The translations under genes and the position numbers were made by a program. Positions 6,126-12,524 of a DNA stretch of 12,524 nucleotides are shown here, piece by piece (within the stretch, counting starts at the first letter, position 1; the number at the start of each line of letters is the position of its first letter). The notes below the pieces were generated by a model. That model was not told the origin of the DNA and searched no databases. It saw nothing but the letters and a program-made list of their open reading frames with translations. Where the stretch lies: NCBI GenBank assembly GCA_003542015.1, contig DPLL01000492.1, positions 4,517-17,040 of the forward strand, given 5' to 3'. The stretch comes from Microcoleaceae cyanobacterium UBA9251. Its GTDB lineage: Bacteria > Cyanobacteriota > Cyanobacteriia > Cyanobacteriales > Microcoleaceae.

Positions 6126-6716
6126 TTATTTAGAAACTCTATGTAGCCACATTGTTGCAGTAGATTCGATTTCGCTACTACCCCAATTGTCATAAAATTC
6201 AAAAGCTTGATCCAAGCTAAAAGCATTAGCAGCGGCAGATATCAACCTGCGACTGTATAGTTTATTTTCACCTTGGTTATCTGGTGAAAATGATGAATTC
6301 TTACGATACCCATCGTAGAACCATTCTCCTGTTGGATCGTTGACAAAAAAGTTACCGTTTTTGTGATAACCACGAATAACTAAAATGTGCCCCGAAGCCG
6401 TCCAATAGCCATGCAAGATACATATTTTCCCATAATCAAGAGAGCGAGTAATGTTTGAAAGACTTCCGTTCAGTGTCAAATCATCTCTTAACCCTAAACC
6501 TTCTAACAACGTCCTAATGTCATCTGGAACACCGTGATTTAGGCGAAGTTTATCAAAACGTTCTTTAACATCATCTTCGTACTGTGGTAAAGAACCTAAA
6601 TCAGGCACCTTAAAATACTTCAAACACATTGCTGAACTTGTAGCACCGCAGGTGCGCCAAGGTTCAATCTCGTTATCTTCTTGACTGAAATACGGAACGT
6701 TATGATTAATAGCCAT
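6126..6716 (-). CDS. C39-like (papain-fold) cysteine peptidase
   Basis: A 196-aa protein resembling the Peptidase_C39_2 group. The N-terminal NVPYFSQEDN leads to WRTCGATSSAM, placing the nucleophile at Cys23 and the oxyanion Gln probably at Gln12. The second half has SGHILVIRGY (His110) and FFVNDPTGEW (Asp127), completing a Cys-His-Asp triad in the family order. There is no ABC-transporter fusion, double-glycine leader, signal peptide or membrane segment, so this is not a bacteriocin-processing exporter; the target could be peptidoglycan peptides or a protein. ATG at 6716 has only a weak GGGG upstream. It is the first gene of a probable two-gene operon with the GH-like protein; no immunity-like gene is evident beside them. 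Confidence 0.7.
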   Translation of the reverse strand: MAINHNVPYFSQEDNEIEPWRTCGATSSAMCLKYFKVPDLGSLPQYEDDVKERFDKLRLNHGVPDDIRTLLEGLGLRDDLTLNGSLSNITRSLDYGKICILHGYWTASGHILVIRGYHKNGNFFVNDPTGEWFYDGYRKNSSFSPDNQGENKLYSRRLISAAANAFSLDQAFEFYDNWGSSEIESTATMWLHRVSK

Positions 6717-6737
6717 AATTTACCCCAAAGTAAGTAC

Positions 6738-6830
6738 AGCTTTTATATGGCAACCGCCAAGGTGGTTGGGACCCTTCGACTCCGCTCAGGGAGCGATGAT
6801 GAAAGCGCCTTGGCGACTGCTATAAAAGCT
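6738..6830. mobile_element. MITE-like element with ~24-bp imperfect terminal inverted repeats
   Basis: The left arm AGCTTTTATA-TGGCAA-CCGCCAAGG type sequence (6738-6762) mirrors the right arm (6808-6830), which ends CTATAAAAGCT and begins CCTTGGCGACTG. The outer ten bases pair perfectly and the inner CGCCAAGG/CCTTGGCG pair perfectly. The 45-bp centre holds a smaller fold, CCCTTCGACTCCGCTCAGGG. It encodes nothing and no target-site duplication is visible. It sits between the C39-like gene start (21 bp away) and the vMAP gene and may be a non-autonomous element or a folded regulatory RNA. Confidence 0.55.
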
Positions 6831-6902
6831 GGCTATTAAATTGATAACCTTAACCCGATCGCCCTGTCGGTGAGAAAAAGTGAGTGATCTTTGTAAAGTT
6901 TT

Positions 6903-6908
6903 TATAAT
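6903..6908 (+). promoter_or_regulatory. -10 box upstream of the vMAP remnant
   Basis: A perfect TATAAT lies 71 bp before the ATG at 6980, with no recognisable -35 at 16-18 nt. It could still drive the truncated gene. Confidence 0.35.
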
Positions 6909-6979
6909 GTTTCCTGAAAGGCTACTGGTAAGCGGGTTAGAAGCCTGTAAACCTAAAATAATAGGTCAAGGTAGTAGCG

Positions 6980-7462
6980 ATGAGTGGACAAGAAGCGCTG
7001 ATCATAATCGATCGACTTTTGCAAACAGCTAACCAAGGACAAAAACTCAACGATTTGCAATCTGCTGTGTTTCTGGAAACTTGGGCCGAACATTCCTACT
7101 CGGAAATTGCTCAGCAGTTAGGTTACGAATACGACTACATCAAACAAGTGGGTTCGCACTTGTGGCGAATTCTCTCCCAAATCTTGGGCGAACCAGTCTC
7201 CAAGAGCAATATTCAAGCTGTTTTGCGTCGCTACCAACAATCGCAATCGGCTAAGCAAGATTTGGGTGAAGCGATCGATCTTTCCCAGTTTTATGATCGT
7301 CCAGAGGAACTGCAAATGCTAGAAATTTGGATGATTGAAAATCGCTGTCGTTTAATGGGTATTTTTGGACTCGGTGACATCGGTACAACTGTCGGCTGTC
7401 TTACTCTGATAATTGTTGTCAGCATCGATGGAGATAAATTGCAGCTACTCGCCCGGATTTAG
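6980..7462 (+). CDS. Truncated STAND protein: vMAP-type N-terminal domain plus broken P-loop
   Basis: This 160-aa product matches only the beginning of cyanobacterial vMAP/NB-ARC/WD40-type proteins, normally 1000 aa or more. Residues 1-85 are the helical vMAP (vWA-MoxR-associated) domain, with LNDLQSAVFLETW, YSEIAQQLGYEYDYIKQVG, LWRILSQILGEPVSKSNI. Then come the usual linker LGEAIDLSQFYDRPEEL and the start of the NTPase, CRLMGIFGLGDIGTT (residues 123-137). In relatives the last part reads GMGGIGKT; here the Walker A Lys is Thr136. Homology stops at once and the last 23 residues look unrelated. Full-length relatives are signal-transducing NTPases thought to act in conflict or death pathways. 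The gene is almost certainly a stump, though the piece left is open and has a -10 box. AAGG at 6968-6971 is a weak ribosome site. Confidence 0.75.
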   Translation: MSGQEALIIIDRLLQTANQGQKLNDLQSAVFLETWAEHSYSEIAQQLGYEYDYIKQVGSHLWRILSQILGEPVSKSNIQAVLRRYQQSQSAKQDLGEAIDLSQFYDRPEELQMLEIWMIENRCRLMGIFGLGDIGTTVGCLTLIIVVSIDGDKLQLLARI

Positions 7463-7558
7463 GCGCACACAATCTTCAAACAGTTGTGCAGCCTCGCTGA
7501 ACTTTTCCCGATAGTAGAACATCTAGGCACTTTCAAAAGCTGTTTTCGCGATCGACTT
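7445..7558 (-). pseudogene. Fossil of a TPR-protein gene
   Basis: On the minus strand one frame reads KTAFESA, stop, MFYYREKFSEAAQLFEDC, VRLNPGE, stop. The pattern YY(x)4FSEAAQLFEDCVRLNP is that of a tetratricopeptide repeat. Only about one repeat survives and it is cut by stops (7523-7525 and 7445-7447). It overlaps the last bases of the truncated vMAP gene on the other strand, marking a junction between two unrelated broken genes. Confidence 0.5.
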
Positions 7559-7665
7559 ATACCAAATCCGGGTTCGTTACCCCTTGATGATTCGGATCTT
7601 GAAATCGCGATATGCACAAACTTTCGTCCCAGCAGAGGGGGACTAAGAAATAAAGGGGGTATTTA

Positions 7666-7688
7666 AGCCGTAATCTATAGCGATTTCA
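7666..7688 (+). repeat. Dispersed repeat, copy 2
   Basis: This matches 3641-3663 in 22 of 23 positions in direct orientation. It ends about 40 bp upstream of the DUF433 promoter. The rest of 7559-7665 shows nothing I can name apart from a TTATACCAAATCCGGGTT segment like other dispersed cyanobacterial repeats. Confidence 0.7.
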
Positions 7689-7725
7689 TAAATTAAGCAG
7701 ACAAAATTTAATGATTATAAATTTA

Positions 7726-7734
7726 TGCTATACT
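7726..7734 (+). promoter_or_regulatory. Extended -10 promoter of the DUF433-DUF5615 operon
   Basis: TGCTATACT (core TATACT at 7729-7734) lies 31 bp before the DUF433 start. There is no clear -35, which extended -10 promoters do not need. The same element with matching flanks precedes the dead copy at 4891-4899. Confidence 0.5.
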
Positions 7735-7765
7735 CAAATTCTAATTTTTAACCCCATATTCACCT

Positions 7766-8065
7766 ATGCCAACTTTAACTGATATTGGCACTTTAATTAT
7801 CCGCGATCCGCACCTTCGCGGTGGCATCCCGATCGTAGCAGGTACTGCCACATCAGTGCAGCGAATTGTAGCCTTATACAAACAAGGTAATAGTGCTGAG
7901 GAAATAGCAGCGGATCTGGATCATCTCACCCTAGCGCAGGTTTATGCTGCACTGACTTACTATCACGCAAATCGAGCAGAAATTGAAGCTGATTTAGCTG
8001 CTGAACAAGCGGAATATGAGCGTTTGGCCGCATTAAACAAGCTAAAAATGCAGGAGACAGCATGA
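7766..8065 (+). CDS. DUF433 family antitoxin
   Basis: A 99-aa DUF433 protein. Family features in order are GTLIIRDPHLRGGIPIVAGT, an HTH-like middle (SVQRIVALYKQGNSAEEIAADLDHLTLAQVYAALTYY), and a charged C-terminal helix from NRAEIEADLAAEQAEYERL that probably wraps the toxin. DUF433 proteins are VapB-like antitoxins whose usual partner is a DUF5615 PIN-like protein. The stop overlaps the partner's start as ATGA (8062-8065). The start ATG has no clear ribosome site but agrees with the paralogue. The gene is intact, in contrast to its dead duplicate at 4931-5217 and to its own frameshifted partner. Confidence 0.88.
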   Translation: MPTLTDIGTLIIRDPHLRGGIPIVAGTATSVQRIVALYKQGNSAEEIAADLDHLTLAQVYAALTYYHANRAEIEADLAAEQAEYERLAALNKLKMQETA

Positions 8066-8428
8066 GCCAAATTCGTCTTTACTTAGATGAAGATTCACGC
8101 AGCAAAAAACTATTGCAAGCTTTACAAAGTCGCGGTGTCGATGTAATTACAGTTTCCGAAACAGGAATGTTATCTCGCAGTGATGAAGAGCAACTTATTT
8201 GGGCTTTTGAGAATCAAAGGGTAATTTATAGTTTCAACAGTAGGGATTTTTATCTAATTTCATACCAATTGGCTAGAAAGAGGTGATTCTCATTCGGGAA
8301 TTATTTTAGGACAGCAAAAATATTCTGTGGGAGAACAAATGCGTCGCCTTTTGAGTATAATTTCTGCTAAATCAGCGGCAGAAATGCAAAATCAAATAGA
8401 GTTTATCAGTGATTGGACTCAAGAGTAA
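8062..8428 (+). pseudogene. DUF5615 PIN-like toxin gene with a one-base frameshift
   Basis: The first frame gives 74 aa (stop at 8284-8286): SQIRLYLDEDS with Asp9 and Asp11, SRSDEEQL with Asp41, and YSFNSRDFY with Asp62, the acidic residues of the PIN-like fold. After residue 66 the sequence leaves the family. Removing one T from the TTT at 8258-8260 restores HTNWLERGDSHSGIILG, then QKYSVGEQMRRLL, ISAKSAAEMQNQIEF and ISDWTQE, ending at TAA 8426-8428, 121 aa in total as usual for the family. So a single inserted T inactivates, or at least truncates, the toxin. A sequencing error in the short T run is the main alternative. It overlaps its antitoxin by ATGA. Confidence 0.85.
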
Positions 8429-8436
8429 GCATCAGA

Positions 8437-8465
8437 ACTTTAGTCTTTTAAATGAGGACTAAAGT
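8437..8465. terminator. Hairpin between convergent genes
   Basis: ACTTTAGTC (8437-8445) and GACTAAAGT (8457-8465) form a perfect 9-bp stem with an 11-nt loop. A second overlapping fold, GAGGACT...AGTCCTC (8454-8469), is possible. It lies between the DUF5615 frame (+) and the ABC1 kinase (-) and could stop transcription from both sides, though no long T run follows. It resembles dispersed cyanobacterial repeats. Confidence 0.45.
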
Positions 8466-8502
8466 CCTCACTACAAACCCAATTCCCCATTCCCAAGTAT
8501 AT

Positions 8503-10182
8503 TTATTTTTCAGCGATTTTATCCAGTTGTTCCTTAAGCAACAAATCTAACAGCGATCGCAACACAAACAAGCCGCCAAATCCTGACAGGGCAAAAACTC
8601 CGATCGCCCCCATTTTGTATCCCCCCACCAGCAGCACTGCACCCGACAGCAACATCAAACCAGTCAGACAAGCAAAAATTAGAGTTTTCAGGGCTAAATT
8701 AATGCGTTTCAAGGCTCTTTCGCTCTCTATATTTCGCACTCTAATTTGCAGTTCGCCATCTTCTATCCGCTGCTCTAAACGTTTGAAAAAAACTTCCGCT
8801 TTACTGGGCTGCTGTAACTTATATGTAATAAAATTTCGCGCTTGTCTTGCCAATTCTCCCAGCGCACTCCCTCGACCTTTGCTCACAGCAATACTCTTGA
8901 CAAAGGGCTGAGCTGATGCTAAGAAATTGTAGTGAGGATCGAGAGTTCTAGCAATGCCATCGAGCGTCGTCAATGACTTGACAATAAACATCATTTGTGC
9001 AGGCAAGCGAAACGGCTGCTGCTCGAACATGATGTAAAGTTCGTTCTTAATTTCATTAAAAGCTTGAAAGTCGATCGGCTTATCAATAAACTTATCCAAC
9101 AGAAAAGTAATCAGCCGGCGCACCGGCATCATATCCGGCATCCGGTCAACTAAGCCGATCGCAATTAAAGTATCGAGTACCCCATCAGTATCCTTTCTCA
9201 ACACAGCAAAAAAAGTCTTGACCATTTCGTCTTTAGCCAAAGACTTAACTTCTGCCATCATCCCAAAATCATAAAAAATCAAGCTCCCATCTTCAGTTAC
9301 AGCCAAATTTCCCGGATGGGGGTCAGCTTGAAAAAAACCGTCTATTAACAACTGCTTCAAATAACAGCAAATTCCGAGTTGATTGAGTTTCTGAATATCT
9401 ACTCCAATCGCCTCTAAACTAATGCGATCGTCTACCTTGATCCCAGGCGCATATTCTACAGTAATCACTTTTTTAGTAGTGTATTGCCAATAGACTTTTG
9501 GGACAATAATCCGAGGATAGCCTTGAAAATTATCGCCAAAGCGATCGGCATTTTTGCCTTCTTGCACGTAGTCTATTTCTTGATATAAAATCTTAAAAAA
9601 CTCATGATATATAGCTTCCAAGTTATACTTGCGCGTCCAAGGAAAATAGCGATCGCAAAAACGGATCACTTGGTAAACGGCCTTAACATCCAAATCAAAT
9701 AACTTGGACAATCCCGGACGCTGCACCTTCACAACCACATCTTCCCCAGTGTGCAATCTAGCTCTATGTACCTGTCCGAGACTTGCTGCTGCGATCGGAA
9801 ACGAGTCAAAATCGCGATACAAAGCATAAATATCTTTGCCCAACTCAGATTCTACCAGGGCGATCGCCTCTTCGGAACTAAACTCAGGAACCCGATCCTG
9901 CAACTGTCCGAGCTCCTTGACATACTCAAGGGGGAGCAAATCCGCGCGAGTCGAAAGAGACTGGCCGATTTTAATAAAAGTCGGGCCCAAATCCAACAAA
10001 GTATTGACCAACCAATGAGCGCGAATTCTTCTAGTATGGGCAGATTTATTTTGCAGCAGTCCATCCCACCACAAATAAAACAAAAACTTTCCCGCCGCTG
10101 CAAAAACATCTATTTGTCGTGCTAGCGGCGAATATTGAGAACGTTGCCAACGCAGGAGTTTGGGTGCAGTTTTTGTGAGCAT
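8503..10182 (-). CDS. ABC1/AarF/UbiB family atypical kinase, membrane-anchored
   Basis: A 559-aa protein counted from ATG at 10182. TTG at 10203 or GTG at 10191 would add 7 or 3 residues, but none of the three has a clear ribosome site. UbiB-family signatures are complete: the KxGQ motif in FIKIGQSLSTRADLLP (Lys71-Gln74), the Ala-rich loop AAASLGQ (131-137) replacing the glycine loop, VVVKV with Lys152, QADPHPGN (285-292) with catalytic-loop Asp287, and DFG (305-307). Two C-terminal membrane segments lie at about 499-520 and 524-542. Relatives are ATPases needed for quinone/isoprenoid lipid metabolism; in cyanobacteria and plastids they affect plastoquinone and tocopherol or thylakoid lipids. 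The exact role here is not decidable. It lies 91 bp downstream of the histidine kinase on the same strand, possibly as one transcript. Confidence 0.92.
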   Translation of the reverse strand: MLTKTAPKLLRWQRSQYSPLARQIDVFAAAGKFLFYLWWDGLLQNKSAHTRRIRAHWLVNTLLDLGPTFIKIGQSLSTRADLLPLEYVKELGQLQDRVPEFSSEEAIALVESELGKDIYALYRDFDSFPIAAASLGQVHRARLHTGEDVVVKVQRPGLSKLFDLDVKAVYQVIRFCDRYFPWTRKYNLEAIYHEFFKILYQEIDYVQEGKNADRFGDNFQGYPRIIVPKVYWQYTTKKVITVEYAPGIKVDDRISLEAIGVDIQKLNQLGICCYLKQLLIDGFFQADPHPGNLAVTEDGSLIFYDFGMMAEVKSLAKDEMVKTFFAVLRKDTDGVLDTLIAIGLVDRMPDMMPVRRLITFLLDKFIDKPIDFQAFNEIKNELYIMFEQQPFRLPAQMMFIVKSLTTLDGIARTLDPHYNFLASAQPFVKSIAVSKGRGSALGELARQARNFITYKLQQPSKAEVFFKRLEQRIEDGELQIRVRNIESERALKRINLALKTLIFACLTGLMLLSGAVLLVGGYKMGAIGVFALSGFGGLFVLRSLLDLLLKEQLDKIAEK

Positions 10183-10234
10183 AATATTCACGATCGAGTT
10201 CAATGCACCGCAAAAAGTTTAACTAGGTCATCAG

Positions 10235-10269
10235 CAATTAGAAAAATAACTAATTGCCCATTTCTGGGC
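10235..10269 (-). terminator. Paired small hairpins between histidine kinase and ABC1 kinase
   Basis: Two adjacent folds are visible: GCCCA (10256-10260) with TGGGC (10265-10269), and CAATTAG (10235-10241) with CTAATTG (10250-10256). On the minus strand the first is followed by AATTAGTTATTTTTC. They could attenuate transcription after the histidine kinase. The stems are short, so this is tentative. Confidence 0.3.
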
Positions 10270-10273
10270 CTAT

Positions 10274-12490
10274 TTATTCTTCCAGACTAGAGAGTTCCCC
10301 TGGAAATTGTGGCAGAGTCAGAGTAAAAGATGTACGCCACAACCGATCGCCTTCAGAACTCTCGGACGGACGGCTATCAACATCAATACTACCATTCAAG
10401 TGCTGTACTAAATACTTTACCAGAGTCAGACCCAAACCGGTGCCGGGGATAGCTTGGTCAGTAATACCAGTGCCGCGGCGGAACTTTTCAAAGATGTGTG
10501 GTAAATCAGCAGCAGAAATACCACGCCCGAAATTAGATACTGTGAGGACAAAGTAGCCCCCTGCTACGGACACCTCCAAAACTACCACAGTACCAGAAGC
10601 CGAGTATTTGCCGGCATTCGTCAGCAGTTCCAGCAAGATCCGATTGAGGCTGTCCCGATCAGTTTGCAAAGCAGATAATGGATTTGGCAAATCCACCTTC
10701 AGAGTCAATCCCTTGTCTGCCCAGTTTTGCTCACAATCAAGGGCCAAATCTTGAATTAAATCCTTGAGATCGATCGGCAGTATAGAAGTAGGGACTTGAA
10801 ACGGCTCAAATTGCTTGAGCGCCAGCAAATCGTTAACCAGAGCGGTTTCCCTAGAACACTGCTGCTCTAGAATGTCGAGATACTTAGCTCGACTCGCCGG
10901 CGAATGTTCAACTTGTTTGAGCATCAGAATTGCCAGCTTCATGATGGTTAAAGGGGTACGCAACTCGTGACTCATCACGGCGAGAAACTCGTCTTGAATC
11001 TGCTTCAACTGGCGCAGTTGCTCTTGTTGATTGGCAGATTGCTCATATAACTGCCCTTGGACATCTTGACTTTGCTTTAACTGAGCGTTTCTGTCTTCGA
11101 CAAGAGCTTGTAAGTCCTTGAGCGTCTGAGTTTGGATCATCGCCTGGCTGACTTGAGCTGCGACTAATTCTAGAACTTCCAATTCTTCAGGCCTCCAATT
11201 ACGGGGCGAGGAGTGCTGCAACATCAAGAACCCCAACACGGTGTCTGGTTCCCTCGCGCCGACTAGAGGCACCAGCACCCAGGCGCGAATGCCTTTGAGA
11301 TTCAAGATTTCTGCGGGCTTTTGCTGTTCATTGCCGATCGATTCACCTGCGTCAGCCAGGGCGAGGGATTTAGGTGCGCTCTTGAATGCTTCCAGGCACA
11401 AACTAGATTCCGATATCCAAAAAGCCGGGGAATTATTTGATTTTGAGTTGGGGATTTTGGATTTGGAATTAGCAGTTTTATCCTTGTTTTTGGTTTTGGC
11501 TCTCGATCTTTTTTTCCCCGCTGCGCTTTGTTCAATTGCCTGTTTGCTTTGATATTTTTGGCGCTCGGATTCGCCAACTAATACGACTTTTGCTTTGGGA
11601 GTTTGAGTGGAGGATCGACTTTTTAAGAGTGGGTCTGTATATTGCAAGAGCAGGATTTGACCTCGATCTACTTCCAGGATATCTGTGGTATTTTCAATAA
11701 CTCGCTGCCAAATTAGATCGATTTCTGAACTCCTGTCGATCGATAAAGCAACTCTGCGGAGGAGATGTTGATATTTAGCTTGTTGCTGCAACTGTTGGTT
11801 TAAACTGGCAATTTCTTGATTTTTTTGAATGTGAGAAATCGCGGAGGCGATCGAGTCTGATACTGCTTCGATGCGCTGCCGATCGGCCGCCGACCACTCG
11901 TAAGGTTGCGACTTGACAATAATCATAATGCCATTGATCGCCCCCCCGAATCGTGCAGGCGCTGCCAAAATTGCCCGCACCTCGATCGATGTCCCAGCGG
12001 CATTGGGCGCGCTTGCTGCCCTTTGAGCTTGAATATCGGAAATCACCACCACCTCGCCATCTGTCAGCACCTGAGCTAAAACTGGTGAAATTAAGGGCGA
12101 GTTTAAGATTGTGGTTTGGGAGAATTGCGGTGTTTGAGTGAAATCTGCTGCGGTATCGGAGGACTGTGGGCGATCGCTCCCAATGTGCCAGCAAGCATTC
12201 GGAATTGCGACTTTGTTGTCAGTTACAGCAGCAACCAAACAACAATCAGCCCCCCATGCTACGCCCAAAGTATTGGCTATTTGCAGCAGCATTTCTCCAT
12301 CGGGGCTGGTCGCGACAATTTGGCAAATTTGTGGCCCTCCAAAGGCAGGATCGACCTGGTACTGCATTATTCGATCCAGAAATTTTTGGACTGATAAGGG
12401 TTCTGCGATTTGCGGTAGATGTAATGGGTAAGACTCTGACGTCGCCCGGTTGAGCGGAGCCAAATCTGGATTTCCCTGATCGTTAGTCAT
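10274..12490 (-). CDS. Hybrid-less GAF-GAF sensor histidine kinase
   Basis: A 738-aa protein from ATG at 12490, which has AAAGG 10 nt upstream; the in-frame TTG at 12499 is too close to that site. The layout is GAF domain 1 (about 35-220), GAF domain 2 (about 240-455), a Gln-rich coiled coil (about 455-500), HisKA with phospho-acceptor His508 in VMSHELRTPL, and HATPase_c with N box LLTNAGKYS (Asn625), VSNFGRGIS, FEKFRR and GTGLGL (683-688). The G1 box has Asn653 where the adenine-contacting Asp is usual, a variant I recall in related cyanobacterial kinases. Neither GAF domain shows an obvious bilin-binding Cys-His, so the signal is unknown. There are no membrane segments, receiver domain or adjacent response regulator, so the partner is elsewhere. 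Residues 323-354 are a low-complexity Lys/Ser/Asn insertion. Confidence 0.92.
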   Translation of the reverse strand: MTNDQGNPDLAPLNRATSESYPLHLPQIAEPLSVQKFLDRIMQYQVDPAFGGPQICQIVATSPDGEMLLQIANTLGVAWGADCCLVAAVTDNKVAIPNACWHIGSDRPQSSDTAADFTQTPQFSQTTILNSPLISPVLAQVLTDGEVVVISDIQAQRAASAPNAAGTSIEVRAILAAPARFGGAINGIMIIVKSQPYEWSAADRQRIEAVSDSIASAISHIQKNQEIASLNQQLQQQAKYQHLLRRVALSIDRSSEIDLIWQRVIENTTDILEVDRGQILLLQYTDPLLKSRSSTQTPKAKVVLVGESERQKYQSKQAIEQSAAGKKRSRAKTKNKDKTANSKSKIPNSKSNNSPAFWISESSLCLEAFKSAPKSLALADAGESIGNEQQKPAEILNLKGIRAWVLVPLVGAREPDTVLGFLMLQHSSPRNWRPEELEVLELVAAQVSQAMIQTQTLKDLQALVEDRNAQLKQSQDVQGQLYEQSANQQEQLRQLKQIQDEFLAVMSHELRTPLTIMKLAILMLKQVEHSPASRAKYLDILEQQCSRETALVNDLLALKQFEPFQVPTSILPIDLKDLIQDLALDCEQNWADKGLTLKVDLPNPLSALQTDRDSLNRILLELLTNAGKYSASGTVVVLEVSVAGGYFVLTVSNFGRGISAADLPHIFEKFRRGTGITDQAIPGTGLGLTLVKYLVQHLNGSIDVDSRPSESSEGDRLWRTSFTLTLPQFPGELSSLEE
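11430..11478 (-). repeat. Short-repeat tract inside the second GAF domain
   Basis: On the minus strand the DNA is a run of related A-rich words (ATTCCAAATCC, AAAATCCCC, CTCAAAATC), translating to NSKSKIPNSKSNN. It sits in frame between two conserved parts of GAF2 and resembles the A-rich tandem words common between cyanobacterial genes. It makes the domain about 40-50 residues longer than usual together with the flanking Lys-rich stretch. Confidence 0.5.
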
Positions 12491-12524
12491 AGCAGACAAA
12501 CCTTTATAAAGAATACCCTGAAAA

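Noticed and set aside
7484..7666. Sixty-codon plus-strand frame after the vMAP stump
   Set aside because: It runs through the TPR fossil (opposite strand) and dispersed repeats, with no ribosome site and no recognisable domain.
1388..8470. Integrative element inserted at tRNA-Glu
   Set aside because: No integrase is present and I could not find a second copy of the tRNA 3' end (CCCCTGGGGGT) at the far side of the island.
9751..10125. Frames opposite the N-terminal part of the ABC1 kinase
   Set aside because: They are antisense shadows of a gene with complete UbiB motifs.
11302..12194. Alternative minus-strand frames within the histidine kinase (11302-11577 and 11775-12194)
   Set aside because: They are out-of-frame readings of the GAF domains with no homology pattern; the main frame is continuous and fully motif-bearing.

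Overview
The window looks like chromosomal DNA of a filamentous cyanobacterium, probably an Oscillatoriales-type genome (Microcoleus/Oscillatoria/Phormidium-like). The evidence is nine copies of the HIP1 octamer GCGATCGC, a typical cyanobacterial tRNA-Glu, a Ser/Thr kinase with a GUN4 domain, a plant/cyanobacterial-type ABC1 (AarF/UbiB) kinase, and hairpin repeats built on AGAAACCGGGTTTTT. The genus assignment is inference.

Layout. Positions 1-1460 hold the left edge: a possible decayed transposase tail, an M42-family metallopeptidase, and tRNA-Glu(TTC) with a good upstream promoter. Positions 1461-8470 form an accessory segment full of toxin-antitoxin (TA) genes and gene wreckage. In order they are: a lone MNT nucleotidyltransferase whose expected HEPN partner is replaced by three 83-bp hairpin repeats; a kinase-GUN4 fusion with an odd G/T-rich 3' end; a HicA-HicB pair; a minus-strand MazF/PemK-like toxin with its antitoxin; a dead DUF433 antitoxin copy; a minus-strand pair encoding a C39-like cysteine peptidase and a DUF1906/GH25-like protein; a MITE-like element; the stump of a STAND (vMAP plus NB-ARC-like) protein; a TPR fossil; and a DUF433-DUF5615 TA pair whose toxin carries a one-base frameshift. 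Positions 8470-12524 return to large, well-preserved genes: an ABC1-family kinase and a GAF-GAF histidine kinase, both on the minus strand.

How the genes relate. The left and right blocks look like housekeeping or regulatory genes. The middle block is best read as a TA/conflict-gene graveyard. Within about 6.9 kb there are four recognisable TA families plus a second, dead copy of one of them, and at least four genes are truncated or frameshifted. The two DUF433 loci share the same extended -10 promoter and leader, so they are duplicates with different fates. A 23-bp near-identical direct repeat at 3641 and 7666 brackets the stretch from HicA to the TPR fossil. I see no clearly new multi-gene system. 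The least conventional intact unit is the leaderless peptidase plus glycosidase-like pair at 5336-6716.
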